A DNA stretch of 64,000 nt, taken from assembly GCA_903840165.1 (NCBI GenBank), contig CAIMEY010000115.1:16911-80910 (forward strand), given 5' to 3'. This document shows, one piece after another, positions 10,068 through 18,709 of the stretch. The notes below the pieces were generated by a model. It was not told where the DNA came from, searched no databases, and worked only from the letters and a program-made list of their open reading frames with translations. This DNA is from an uncultured Myxococcales bacterium. GTDB lineage: Bacteria; Myxococcota_A; UBA9042. Made by a program: the position numbers and the translations under genes. The first letter of the stretch is position 1, and each line of letters opens with the position of its first letter.

Positions 10068-10185
10068 CAAGACCTTGGCGCGGTACACCTGCACCGCCAG
10101 TTGTAGGATGAGCAAGCCACGTGCCAGCTCGCCCATGGAATAATGTCGCAGCATTATGCGGACTTGTCGAGGTTAACGTCTTGAG

Positions 10186-10228
10186 AATTGCGCAAAGTTT
10201 GCGGCCTTTTGCCGAGATTTGCGCAATT
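10186..10228. promoter_or_regulatory. Paired TTGCGCAA palindromes upstream of the minor-pilin operon
   Basis: AATTGCGCAAA (10186-10196) and its exact reverse complement TTTGCGCAATT (10218-10228) form an 11-bp inverted repeat. Each arm contains the perfect 8-bp palindrome TTGCGCAA. The two palindrome centres are 31 bp apart, close to three helical turns, so two dimers could bind the same DNA face. The site lies in the 164-base gap between the ATP-grasp gene end (10319) and the longest possible fimT frame. No clear -35/-10 pair was assigned. The regulator is unknown. Confidence 0.5.
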
Positions 10229-10318
10229 GCCTCCAGCCGGGCGATGCAAAGCCCTCCGTTCAGCCGGGGCCGAGGCCAAGGTGCCGTCGCGGGATGTACC
10301 CTGCAAATTCAGGCAATT

Positions 10319-11545
10319 CTAGCCCAGCTCGATGCGTACCGTTGCCACCAGATGACGCAGCGCATTGTCGACCACCGCCGTCTCCGGATGGCGCAAAATG
10401 GCGTAGCCTTCGCCCTCGTAACTAGGCGATTGCGGCTGACCAATTTGCGGAAGGCGCGCCTCAACCACCAGGTGCCCGATGTCGCGCTGGGCCTTCTCCA
10501 GGCCATGAATCCGCTTGACCCGACCGCGCCCCTGCCCGCGGAAAAAGGCAGCGCCTGTGGCGTATTTGCGTTCCAAGGGCGCAAAATGCTCGAAGACCAT
10601 CAGGTTGGCCCAGGCGCGGTATAGGTCGGCGTCATGGGCAAAGCTGTTGAGCGTCATGATCTGCGCACCCGGCGGTCGCGACGCGATTTCACTGATGGCT
10701 AAGCTACCGTCGGGCCTGCGGAACCACTCCATGTGGCTGATTCCCGTGCCCATGCCCAAGGCGGTCAAGGCGGCAAATCCGGCGGCGCGCACGTCATCGT
10801 AGGCCGGGACGTCGATCTGTCGCGGCAGGAGAACGGTCCATTGGATCCATGGGTTTCGCACGACTTCCAAGGGCGTCGGGGCGTACCGCGTCAGGCTATG
10901 CCATACCGGTTGGCCGTGGATGCAGGCGACTTCAAAGCTATGCTCCTCGCCCACAACGAATTCTTCAGCAATCGCAGGTCTTTGGGGCGACGGTCTGACG
11001 GCTTGCAGAGCTCCGCGCAGGTCCTCTTCGTGGTCGACGCGGAAGGTGATCGCGGACCCAACCCCTTCACGCGGCTTGATCACCTGCGGAAAGCCGACGA
11101 CTTTGGCAAAATCCCAAGCGTCTTGATCACTTGTCAGAGACGCGTGGCGCGCGCAGGGCAGTCCGGCCGCCCGCAGCACGTCTTTCATTTGCGCTTTGTC
11201 GCGGAAATTGCCGGCCGCGCCCGCTTCCATCCCAGCAATCGCTAGATTTTCGCGGGCCTCGCCCAGCTGCTTCTGAATGTGCTCCAGGGTCCCCAGCAAG
11301 CGATGCGGTTTGCCAAACCGATTTGCCAAGAGTTGCGCGCCTTGGGTCAACTGCGCGGTGTCCAGCGCATTGTCTAGCTGCAAGTAACCCTTGACGCGCC
11401 CATGCAAATCGGCCGGTAGCTTGTGTTTGGGCTCTTGGGTCAGCAGGCTGCAGGTAACTCCAGGCAAGTCAGCGATCGCGCGGACAAAACGCAGAGTCGT
11501 ATCGAGAAAGAACGGCGCCACGTAGATCACGTGCAGGTCGGCCAT
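10319..11545 (-). CDS. ATP-grasp domain protein (carbamoyl-phosphate-synthase-like fold)
   Basis: 408 residues. A Rossmann-like N-terminal domain (MADLHVIYVAPFFLDTTLRF) is followed by the ATP-grasp: FPQVIKPREGVGSAITFRV near residue 155 supplies the ATP-binding Lys and loop, and EEFVVGEEHSFEVACIHG is the strand before the metal site. ISEIASRPPGAQI near residue 285 corresponds to the ENxRxGG-type Mg-binding motif. ATP-grasp enzymes join a carboxylate to an amine or thiol through an acyl phosphate; the substrate here is unknown. The start has a strong GAGGGG ribosome site. A second, different ATP-grasp gene lies 142 bases upstream on the same strand, so the two may act in one pathway. No carrier or precursor peptide gene was found between them. 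Confidence 0.8.
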   Translation of the reverse strand: MADLHVIYVAPFFLDTTLRFVRAIADLPGVTCSLLTQEPKHKLPADLHGRVKGYLQLDNALDTAQLTQGAQLLANRFGKPHRLLGTLEHIQKQLGEARENLAIAGMEAGAAGNFRDKAQMKDVLRAAGLPCARHASLTSDQDAWDFAKVVGFPQVIKPREGVGSAITFRVDHEEDLRGALQAVRPSPQRPAIAEEFVVGEEHSFEVACIHGQPVWHSLTRYAPTPLEVVRNPWIQWTVLLPRQIDVPAYDDVRAAGFAALTALGMGTGISHMEWFRRPDGSLAISEIASRPPGAQIMTLNSFAHDADLYRAWANLMVFEHFAPLERKYATGAAFFRGQGRGRVKRIHGLEKAQRDIGHLVVEARLPQIGQPQSPSYEGEGYAILRHPETAVVDNALRHLVATVRIELG

Positions 11546-11687
11546 GGTCCCCTCGCTTGGCGGACGATGCCCCGCCGTGGCGCTGTGCTGGACCGCATGA
11601 ATTCCCCTGTGAACTCATGAAATTGGCCCAGCCATTGTACTCTGGCGCACCCTCGGCTTGCTCGCGCTTCGCCGACGCTTGGGCAGC

Positions 11688-13067
11688 CTACAATGCAGCC
11701 TTCTTGCTAGCCTTCTTCTTGGGTGCCGCTGCAGGGGATTGGGCTGCCACGCCCTCAGACTCAGCGGCTTGACTGCTGACCGGGGCGGCGGTTTGCGCGG
11801 CGATGCGCTCGGCCTTGGCGTGGCTCATGCGGTCGCTTTCTGTCTTGCGCCAGAACTGCAGAAGGCCCCAGTAATGCTCAGTAAACGCCTCGACTTCATG
11901 GGCGGGGAACAGCGCCGACACCTTGTGCCGCACCAACTCCTTGGCCCGCGGCGTCGTGAAGAATTCCCAAGTAACCTCATCCAGATGGCTGAGGTTCTTG
12001 GCGCAGAACTCGGCGAAGCGGTCGGTCTCGTAGCGCTCGTGGGCGATGGCGGCGTAGGCCCGCAGCCGGTCACGCAGGGGCAAATCCTTCTTGGCGACGG
12101 CGTAAAAGGGCTCCCAATCCAGGTTCTTGCGCATCGGCCTCTTGGTGGCCGCGCAGAACAGGGACCAGCGCACCATGTTCTTGACCATCGTCGGGAAATG
12201 GTAGTGCAAAGAAGTGACTTGGAAGTCAGGGCAAGCGTTGGCAAAATCGATGGGGTAGAACACACCGTCTTTGCGCAGGCTTTCGCAGGAGTTGAACTCC
12301 CAGCCAAAAAACGCATTGATCGTCAGCATTTGGTCGGTCAAGTACGACCACTCTTGGCCATCGACGAAGTTGAACGCCACCTGATAGCGCGCATGGAGCG
12401 GCGCAGCCGGATCGTATTTGACAATGTGCACTTGCGGGCCAATGCCGATGCTGCGCACAAAAATGTCAAAGGGGTCGACGGCCTTTTGCAGGTGCATCAC
12501 GCGCTGGCCGCTTTGCTCATAGGCTGCGCGCAGTTGGTCGGCATTGTCGATCTTGGACACGCCCACCCAGGCGCCGCCGTCATAGGGCTTCATGAACATC
12601 GGGTAGCCCACCTGATCACCGACCTTGGCCAGATCGAATAGGCGGGCATAACGCTGCAAAGTCGGCTTGGCATCAGCCAAATCTGGACTGTACTCCTTGG
12701 GCGGAATCATCCAGGTCTCGGGCACGGGCAGGCCCAGGTGCATCATCGCCGCGTAGGTTGTGTGCTTCTCCATGGACTGCAAAGACCAAGGATTATTGAG
12801 CACATACAGGCCGTCCATGATCACGGCCTTCTTGATCCACTCGCGGCTGGTGTGAAACCAGTGGGTCAGACGGTCCAAAACCACATCATAATTGCAGGGT
12901 TGTTGGAGATTGAACGGCTCAACACTGACGCGTTCAACCTCAAATCGCACCTGATCGCCGGCGACAGGCACCGTCACATCCAGGCGTTTGACGATTTCCT
13001 CGTAGCAGCCCGGCCAACAGATGTCCGCACCCAGTGAAAGGCCGATCTTGCGCGTCACATTTGCCAT
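11688..13067 (-). CDS. ATP-grasp-like protein with Ala/Lys-rich tail
   Basis: About 459 residues. The ATG at 13067 is preferred over a start 12 codons upstream because GAGGTGGGG sits just before it. The N-terminal domain (MANVTRKIGLSLGADICWP) leads into an ATP-grasp core: VGYPMFMKPYDGGAWVGVSK near residue 165 has the nucleotide-binding Lys and Gly-rich loop, and FYPIDFANACPDFQV near residue 275 contains the acidic metal-binding stretch. A conserved-looking helical region with many aromatic residues follows (SLHYHFPTMVKNMVRWSLF). The last 35 residues are Ala/Pro/Lys-rich and end PKKKASKKAAL, a likely disordered basic tail. Substrate unknown. It is probably in one operon with the downstream ATP-grasp gene. 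Confidence 0.72.
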   Translation of the reverse strand: MANVTRKIGLSLGADICWPGCYEEIVKRLDVTVPVAGDQVRFEVERVSVEPFNLQQPCNYDVVLDRLTHWFHTSREWIKKAVIMDGLYVLNNPWSLQSMEKHTTYAAMMHLGLPVPETWMIPPKEYSPDLADAKPTLQRYARLFDLAKVGDQVGYPMFMKPYDGGAWVGVSKIDNADQLRAAYEQSGQRVMHLQKAVDPFDIFVRSIGIGPQVHIVKYDPAAPLHARYQVAFNFVDGQEWSYLTDQMLTINAFFGWEFNSCESLRKDGVFYPIDFANACPDFQVTSLHYHFPTMVKNMVRWSLFCAATKRPMRKNLDWEPFYAVAKKDLPLRDRLRAYAAIAHERYETDRFAEFCAKNLSHLDEVTWEFFTTPRAKELVRHKVSALFPAHEVEAFTEHYWGLLQFWRKTESDRMSHAKAERIAAQTAAPVSSQAAESEGVAAQSPAAAPKKKASKKAAL

Positions 13068-13314
13068 GATCCCCACCTCGCTCCGACTCGTCGTGGTCGG
13101 CAAGCGCCGCGGAGTGTAATGATAATGCGCCCGCTGTCTAGCTTTTTCGTTGCTCGGCGCTACCTCAGAGCTCCGCCATGCGGTCGATCCAAAGTCCGGT
13201 CGACGGCAACACGGGCAGCAGGTACACTGGGGCTCGGCAGCGCGGGCGGATAAGCGGCGCGCTCGACGGCAGCACGTTCGGGAAGCGCCGCGTCAAAAGC
13301 GCAAAACGACTCAG

Positions 13315-13337
13315 TTTTGCTGATACCCCTAGCAAAA
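13315..13337. promoter_or_regulatory. Inverted repeat TTTTGCT-N9-AGCAAAA upstream of the TraB-family gene
   Basis: Perfect 7-bp arms (13315-13321 and 13331-13337) around a 9-base spacer, ending 14 bases before the ATG at 13352. It could be an operator or a small hairpin over the ribosome-binding region. No T-run follows, so it is not a good terminator. Confidence 0.4.
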
Positions 13338-13351
13338 GGTCTGGTTTGGCG

Positions 13352-14248
13352 ATGCGTCTTGGCCGGTTTCAACCCCTGGTGTACGGCTGGCTGACCATGG
13401 TGGGCGTGCTGCTGCTGCTGGCGCCGTCGCTGGGCTATGCGGTCGATGAAACCATCTGGCTTCGCTACCAAAATGTGCCCAATCACGAGGTGTTGCAGTC
13501 GGCCGTTCGCAGCTATACCGGGCCTCACGGCGAGAAGGTGGACCTGATCGCTGCCGTGCACGTTGGCGATCGCGCCTATTATGCGAACCTGCAAAGGCGC
13601 TTTGAAGGCTATCAGAAGTTGCTGTTTGAACTGGTGAAACCGGCTGACATGGACGTGCGGCTCGAAGGTCCGGACGGCCAAGGGGCCCGGCGTCGCGACC
13701 ATGACGAGTCCCGGCTCAGCTCAGCCCAACGCGTGCTCAAAGACTTGCTAGGCCTTGAATTTCAACTGGATCACATCGACTACCGGCGACGAAACTTCGT
13801 GCACGCGGACATTTCCAGCGACGCCATGTTGGCCGAGGTTACGCAGAATTGGCCAGCAGTTTTGCAGCAATTGATCGGCTGGAGCTTGCTCGACGGGGCG
13901 AGGATGCGCTATTCCGATGGCTCCCTGCGCCTAGGATCATTTGACCTGCTGCGCGCTTGGATGGCGCCTGATCGACCGCGGGCCCTCAAGAAGGTCTTGG
14001 CGCACGAACTTGCCGATATGGGCGGCGCGCTTGAGGATTTCTCCGGACCTGGCGGCAATTCTGTGCTGATCGGCCAGCGCAATGCGATCGCCTTGGGTGT
14101 GCTCAAGAAGACCCTGGCCAGCGGCAGTCAGCGCGTGGCGATCTTCTTTGGCGGCGCGCACATGCCAGACATGGAAAAACGTTTGATAGCTATGGGCTTT
14201 ACCCGCAGCGGTGAGCAATGGCTGACGGCTTGGCAAATCGGGCGATGA
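13352..14248 (+). CDS. TraB/GumN (TIKI-like) family protein
   Basis: About 298 residues from the ATG at 13352. An in-frame start at 13178 would add 58 residues before the hydrophobic segment and looks unlikely. The N-terminal segment (WLTMVGVLLLLAPSLGYA) is a signal peptide or anchor. The family hallmarks are two GxxH-like motifs, VDLIAAVHVGDRAYYANLQ near residue 50 and IFFGGAHMPDMEKRLIAMGF near the end, with the LLFELVKP acidic motif between them. TraB/TIKI proteins include metal-dependent proteases or pheromone-control proteins; the bacterial role is poorly defined. Probably periplasmic or membrane-anchored. The short inverted repeat just upstream may control it. Confidence 0.78.
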   Translation: MRLGRFQPLVYGWLTMVGVLLLLAPSLGYAVDETIWLRYQNVPNHEVLQSAVRSYTGPHGEKVDLIAAVHVGDRAYYANLQRRFEGYQKLLFELVKPADMDVRLEGPDGQGARRRDHDESRLSSAQRVLKDLLGLEFQLDHIDYRRRNFVHADISSDAMLAEVTQNWPAVLQQLIGWSLLDGARMRYSDGSLRLGSFDLLRAWMAPDRPRALKKVLAHELADMGGALEDFSGPGGNSVLIGQRNAIALGVLKKTLASGSQRVAIFFGGAHMPDMEKRLIAMGFTRSGEQWLTAWQIGR

Positions 14249-14347
14249 CCGGCAAGGCCGGGGCTGCGCTGCGGACCATGCCGCTGTCCGCGCCCAGTAC
14301 CGTACGTGTTGCGGCGACGCTCCGATGCGCGCAGGGGTGAGGAATCG

Positions 14348-16408
14348 ATGAATTATAGAGCAATTCCCATGGCTACGCTGGTGGCTGCTTGCGTAGCGAC
14401 GGTAGGCTGTGGCCGGGCCTCACCGCCGAGCGCATCGGTCCAACCTAAGGCCGCTGCGGCGCTTTTGCCAGTACCTACGGCAGATGCCACGGGCTATGCG
14501 CGGCTGGAACGCGACGTGTTCAATCGGCTGGCGGCCGAGCGCTTCCTGCCATGGTTTTGGCAGGAAGATCGCAACAAAGACAAGACTTTGCAGCCTAATG
14601 AGTGGGTGCGCCTGACCACCGTCACGGGGACCGACCGCAATCCTTGGCTGCAGGATGGGGCCTTCACGCCCGAATTCAGTAAGATTTACGAAGAGTTGGT
14701 GGCCATTCATCAGCACGGTTGGAATTTCCAGGGCCTCTCGGGTTCTGAGCAACAGCGGCGGCAGGCGGTGCTCGCGGAGTTGGCCCAGGGCAGGCCAACG
14801 CTGTTACTCACTGATCTGCAAACGATTTCTCCCCAAGAGAAGCGCTTTGTCGCGCACATTCTCAAGGCTGCGGCGCGCATTGAGAAACTCTACGGCCGCC
14901 AAAACGCCGTGGACGCCGTGGTGACGCGTGTTGTGGCCGATGACTGGCCGAGCATGGCGCTGATTGCCCGCAACCAAGGTCCGTGGTGCGTGGGGCCCAA
15001 GACCGAACAAGACAAGAATTGCAATGCATTGCCCAATAAGCCGGCGAAGTTGTCAGGCTTGTACCCGGCAAACCTGCAACTGAAGCCTGGATTTTGCCAG
15101 GAATTGGCCGCTTTGCCCAACCATGATGCGCTGTTGGACCCGTTTACCGTGGTGCGGCGCGATGCCAAAGGGGACCTTGTCGCACTGCCCTATCGGGAAG
15201 AATACGGCCTGGACATGGACGCCACGGCGCAGTCTCTAGAATCGGCAGCGGCTGAGGTCGTTGACCCGGCTGAGGCCCCTTTGCACGCGTACGTCCTGGC
15301 GGCCGCCGGGGCCTTTCGCACGGGGCGCTGGCTCGAGGCGGATGAGGCTTGGGCGAAGATGAATGCGAGTAATTCCAAGTGGTATCTGCGTGTCGGTGCC
15401 GACGAGGTCTACAATGAACCGTGTGCCACCAAGGCCGGCTTTCACTTGGTGCTCGCCCGCATCGATCAAGGGTCGCTCAAGTGGCAAAATATCCTAGATC
15501 CATTGAAGAAAGACATGGAAGCGACCCTGGCTGAAATGTCGGGCCCGCCTTATGTTGCGCGGAACGTGAGCTTTCATCTGCCTGATTTTATACAGATCGT
15601 GATCAATGCTGGCGATTCACGCAGCCCCCTGGGTGCCACGGTCGGCCAGAGCCTGCCGAACTGGGGGCCCGTTGCCAATGAAGGGCGCGGACGCACGGTG
15701 GCGATGACCAATGTGGGGACCGACCCAGATTCACAGGCCGCGCTGGAATTGCAAGCAGATTCGCTATTTTGCCCGCAAACGCGTCGCGATTTTACGACAG
15801 ACCCGGGGCCGATCCAGATGTCGACGGTGCTCCATGAAGCGGCGCATAACTTAGGGCCGGCCCACGAGTATCAGGTCGACGGTAAGGCTGACGTAGCGAT
15901 CTTCGGTGGTTCCTTGGCGGCGACGCTCGAGGAACTCAAGGCGCAAACGGCAGCGCTGTACCTGACGGACTGGCTGCAAGCGCACAAAACGATTGATGAA
16001 AAGACGGCGCGTCAGGCCCACCTTGCCGACATCGCTTGGAACTTTGGTCACATTGCAGCTGGCATGCACGAAGCGGATGGAAAACCGAAGCCTTATAGCC
16101 ATTTGGCGGCGATTCAGGTCGGGGCCCTGCAAAAAAGTGGCGCGATTGTCTGGCACGCCGACCAGAAGGCGGCCAATGGCCAAGACCTTGGCTGCTTTGA
16201 GGTGGTTGCGGACAAGACGGCTCCGGCAATTGCTCAGTTGATGCGTGAGGTTGGAGGGATCAAGGCCCGTGGCGACAAGACCGCAGCGCTAGCGCTGGTG
16301 CAGACCTACACCAGCGACACGGGTGAGTTTGCACAACTGCGTGAAAAGATTCGCGATCGCTGGTTGCGCGCGCCCAAGGCGACCTATGTCTACGCGGTGC
16401 GCCTGTAG
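14348..16408 (+). CDS. M49-like zinc metallopeptidase lipoprotein
   Basis: About 686 residues from the ATG at 14348 (GAGGAATCG just upstream). The N-terminus has a lipobox: LVAACVATVGCGRAS. The catalytic region near residue 495 reads VLHEAAHNLGPAHEY, an HExxH zinc motif with the following G-P, and about 35 residues later LEELKAQTAALY supplies the expected third ligand Glu. This spacing resembles family M49 (dipeptidyl peptidase III) and its bacterial/plant relatives with HExxH...EExxAD, rather than the HExxGH of classical DPP III. It would cleave peptides in the periplasm. Near residue 70 the segment DRNKDKTLQPNEW looks EF-hand-like. Neighbours are a TraB-family gene upstream and a cupin-thioesterase gene 11 bases downstream on the same strand. 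Confidence 0.7.
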   Translation: MNYRAIPMATLVAACVATVGCGRASPPSASVQPKAAAALLPVPTADATGYARLERDVFNRLAAERFLPWFWQEDRNKDKTLQPNEWVRLTTVTGTDRNPWLQDGAFTPEFSKIYEELVAIHQHGWNFQGLSGSEQQRRQAVLAELAQGRPTLLLTDLQTISPQEKRFVAHILKAAARIEKLYGRQNAVDAVVTRVVADDWPSMALIARNQGPWCVGPKTEQDKNCNALPNKPAKLSGLYPANLQLKPGFCQELAALPNHDALLDPFTVVRRDAKGDLVALPYREEYGLDMDATAQSLESAAAEVVDPAEAPLHAYVLAAAGAFRTGRWLEADEAWAKMNASNSKWYLRVGADEVYNEPCATKAGFHLVLARIDQGSLKWQNILDPLKKDMEATLAEMSGPPYVARNVSFHLPDFIQIVINAGDSRSPLGATVGQSLPNWGPVANEGRGRTVAMTNVGTDPDSQAALELQADSLFCPQTRRDFTTDPGPIQMSTVLHEAAHNLGPAHEYQVDGKADVAIFGGSLAATLEELKAQTAALYLTDWLQAHKTIDEKTARQAHLADIAWNFGHIAAGMHEADGKPKPYSHLAAIQVGALQKSGAIVWHADQKAANGQDLGCFEVVADKTAPAIAQLMREVGGIKARGDKTAALALVQTYTSDTGEFAQLREKIRDRWLRAPKATYVYAVRL

Positions 16409-16419
16409 GGTGGTGGCTG

Positions 16420-17418
16420 ATGAAAGCCATTGAAGTAATTGACAAACTATCGCTCGCCGAACATCCTGAAGGCGGGTGGTACCGCGAGACGTGGCGAGAC
16501 CCAGCAACGACGACGCAGCGCGGGCACGGCACCGCCATCCTCTACCTGCTGCAGCAAGGCGAGCGGTCTCATTGGCATCGCGTGGATGCTGTTGAAATCT
16601 GGCACTATCACGGCGGTGACGGTTTTGCCTTAGTGACATGGTCCCCAGGGCAAGCGCCGCGAGTGACCCAGTTGGGCTGCGACATCGCCGCCGGGCAGCA
16701 GCCACAACTGGTCATTCCAGCAGGGGTTTGGCAGGCAGCTTCGCACGCGCCGGGCCCTTGCGGCTGGTCGCTGGCAGGTCGCACGGTAAGTCCAGCCTTT
16801 GATTTCAAGGGTTTTGAGCTGGCTCCTCCCCTGTGGCAGCCTGCAGAGTCCTATCACGCGCAGGCAGAGATTCCATCCGTATTTCGCACGGTTGCAGTGG
16901 ATCACGACGTCGATTTGCCTTGGCCTGCGAGTGCCCACTTGGCGACGGCCGACGTGCACGTGACCTGGCTGTGGCGGGCAGCAACGCAGCAGGTGCAAGG
17001 GACGGTCATTTTTGGCAGTAATTCCGAGGGATTGCCTGGACATGTCCACGGCGGACTTTTGTCCGCGCTGTGCGATGAAGCCATGGGCTGGACCTGCTGG
17101 CTGCACGGCTTTTGTGCACCGGGTGCGCGCGTCAGCGTTGACTACCTAAGGCCATTTCGTCCGGGAGATTCGGCAGAATTCTCTGTAGAATTAAAGGCTC
17201 AGGCTGGGCGAGTTCTCCACCTGTGCGCGACGCTGCACCGGGGCGGCATGGTCCACGCACGGGCGACTGGACGCTATATCGCTGTTAAACCAAAGGATTG
17301 GACGCCTTTTGCCACTTGGCCGGGCCTGCAACGCTGGGACGCTTTGAGGGCAGCGCCACCCGGTGGACGGCCAGCGGACCTCAGGCCTGATGGACCACCC
17401 GACCTCGCAAAAGCGTAA
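16420..17418 (+). CDS. Fusion of DUF985 cupin and PaaI-type hotdog thioesterase domains
   Basis: 332 residues. Residues 1-140 match the DUF985 cupin family: LAEHPEGGWYRETWRDP, then a His-rich barrel strand pair (HWHRVDAVEIWHYHGGDGF) and PAGVWQAASH. Residues 180-315 form a hotdog thioesterase domain: NSEGLPGHVHGGLLSALCDE carries the usual His-Gly-Gly and acidic residue, and VDYLRPFRPGD is the following strand. The two domains are joined in one frame without a stop. A hydrolase acting on an acyl-CoA-type thioester is likely, but the substrate is unknown. The gene starts 11 bases after the metallopeptidase gene. Its 3' end overlaps the convergent pyrC' gene by 38 bases. Confidence 0.8.
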   Translation: MKAIEVIDKLSLAEHPEGGWYRETWRDPATTTQRGHGTAILYLLQQGERSHWHRVDAVEIWHYHGGDGFALVTWSPGQAPRVTQLGCDIAAGQQPQLVIPAGVWQAASHAPGPCGWSLAGRTVSPAFDFKGFELAPPLWQPAESYHAQAEIPSVFRTVAVDHDVDLPWPASAHLATADVHVTWLWRAATQQVQGTVIFGSNSEGLPGHVHGGLLSALCDEAMGWTCWLHGFCAPGARVSVDYLRPFRPGDSAEFSVELKAQAGRVLHLCATLHRGGMVHARATGRYIAVKPKDWTPFATWPGLQRWDALRAAPPGGRPADLRPDGPPDLAKA

Positions 17419-18685
17419 GCAGCACTTGGCCTTGTAGCTCGTGCCCCCACACGGGCGTGTTGTGGGATTTGGAGCGGCTGGTCGCGCCGTCCAGCGTCCA
17501 AGTCTGTCGCGGCCCCAGCAGGGTGAGCGTCGCCGTCCGCCCGGGCCGAATTTCCGCGCCAGGCAAGCCAAGCACGCGCCGCGGCCCTGCCACCAGGGCA
17601 TCTAGGGCGATATACAACGGCAATTCGCCGGCGCGCACGCAGTCTAGGACCAAGGGCAACACAGTTTGCAGGCTGATCGAACCGGGCGAGGCGAGATCAA
17701 ACTCCACTTCTTTATCACCAATGTTTTCAGGCATATGGTCGCTGCCGATCGCGTCAATCGTGCCATCCCGCAGTCCTTCGAGCAGGGCTTGGCGGTCGTC
17801 CTCACCGCGCAAGGGCGACACGAACTTCCACTGGCTGGCATAGTCTTGCAACTGCGCGTCCGTATAGCGCAAATGCCAGGGTGTAACCGCCGCCGTCACG
17901 GCCACGCCTTGGGCCTTGGCCTGCCTGATCAACTCGACGCTGCGCCGGCACGTGATCCGGGCAAAGTGCAGGCGTCCATGGGCCAATTGCGCCACAGCGA
18001 TGTCGCGTGCGACGATGACCGACTCAGCCGCCGCCGGACAACCGCGCAGCCCAAGCCGCGTCGACCAAGGCCCCTCATGCATGACGCCCTGGCCGGCCAA
18101 ATCGACGTCGAGGGGCTGCACGAAGACCGGTCGGTTGAAACCACGAGCGTATTCAAGGGCATGACGCAGCAGGCGCGCGCTTTGCACCGGACGGTCGCCA
18201 TCGCCAAAGCAGACAGCGCCTGCCTCAGCCATTTCTCCCATGGTTGCAAGGGATTTGCCCTCGCATCGATGGGTCAAGGCACCCTGAGGCAGCAGCTCAC
18301 AGAGGCCGTGTTCGCGGGCGCGGCGGATGATCAACTCGGTGACGGCGTGGTCGTCGTTGCTGGGTTCGGTCAGTGGCGAGACGACAACGGCAGTGTAGCC
18401 ACCTGCAACTGCGCACTCTGACAGGCTTTGTAGGTCCTCTTCGTGCTCATCGCCCGGTTCGCGGGCGCAGGCCAACAGGTCAACAAAGGCGGGAGCCAGG
18501 ATGGCACCCGTGCCGAATACGACTTCGGAGTCAAGATCAGGCAACTGCGGCGCCATTTCAGCAATAATACCACGCTCAATGCGCACGTCACAGGGCTCGC
18601 TGAGACCACTTCCCGGCGTGTGCACCTGGGCACCGCGGATCAGCAAGGACGGCAATTCCACCGCCGATAGAGGGGGACGCAACAT
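17381..18685 (-). CDS. pyrC': Catalytically degenerate dihydroorotase subunit (PyrC')
   Basis: 434 residues from the ATG at 18685, which has GAGG seven bases upstream. The fold is type I dihydroorotase (amidohydrolase superfamily) with a typical ending (PGRTATLTLLGPRQTWTLDG). The metal ligands are lost: the DxHxHxREPG motif reads DLLACAREPG, so both histidines are replaced. The HxED segment is QPLDVDL, and the HVSt histidine is an Arg (HFARITCRR). SDHMPEN keeps the Asp-His of the last motif. Inactive PyrC-like subunits that hold aspartate carbamoyltransferase in dodecameric complexes are known, for example in Pseudomonas. Position 24 bases after pyrB supports that scaffold role. An active dihydroorotase must be encoded elsewhere. 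Confidence 0.85.
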   Translation of the reverse strand: MLRPPLSAVELPSLLIRGAQVHTPGSGLSEPCDVRIERGIIAEMAPQLPDLDSEVVFGTGAILAPAFVDLLACAREPGDEHEEDLQSLSECAVAGGYTAVVVSPLTEPSNDDHAVTELIIRRAREHGLCELLPQGALTHRCEGKSLATMGEMAEAGAVCFGDGDRPVQSARLLRHALEYARGFNRPVFVQPLDVDLAGQGVMHEGPWSTRLGLRGCPAAAESVIVARDIAVAQLAHGRLHFARITCRRSVELIRQAKAQGVAVTAAVTPWHLRYTDAQLQDYASQWKFVSPLRGEDDRQALLEGLRDGTIDAIGSDHMPENIGDKEVEFDLASPGSISLQTVLPLVLDCVRAGELPLYIALDALVAGPRRVLGLPGAEIRPGRTATLTLLGPRQTWTLDGATSRSKSHNTPVWGHELQGQVLLTLLRGRVVHQA

Positions 18686-18709
18686 GAGATTCCTCAATCA
18701 GAGCAAAGA

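Noticed and set aside
12106..12115. AAGGGCTCCC, one mismatch to the dispersed core, inside the ATP-grasp gene
   Set aside because: The flank lacks the TTTACTC arm and A/T-rich tract, and one such match is acceptable by chance.
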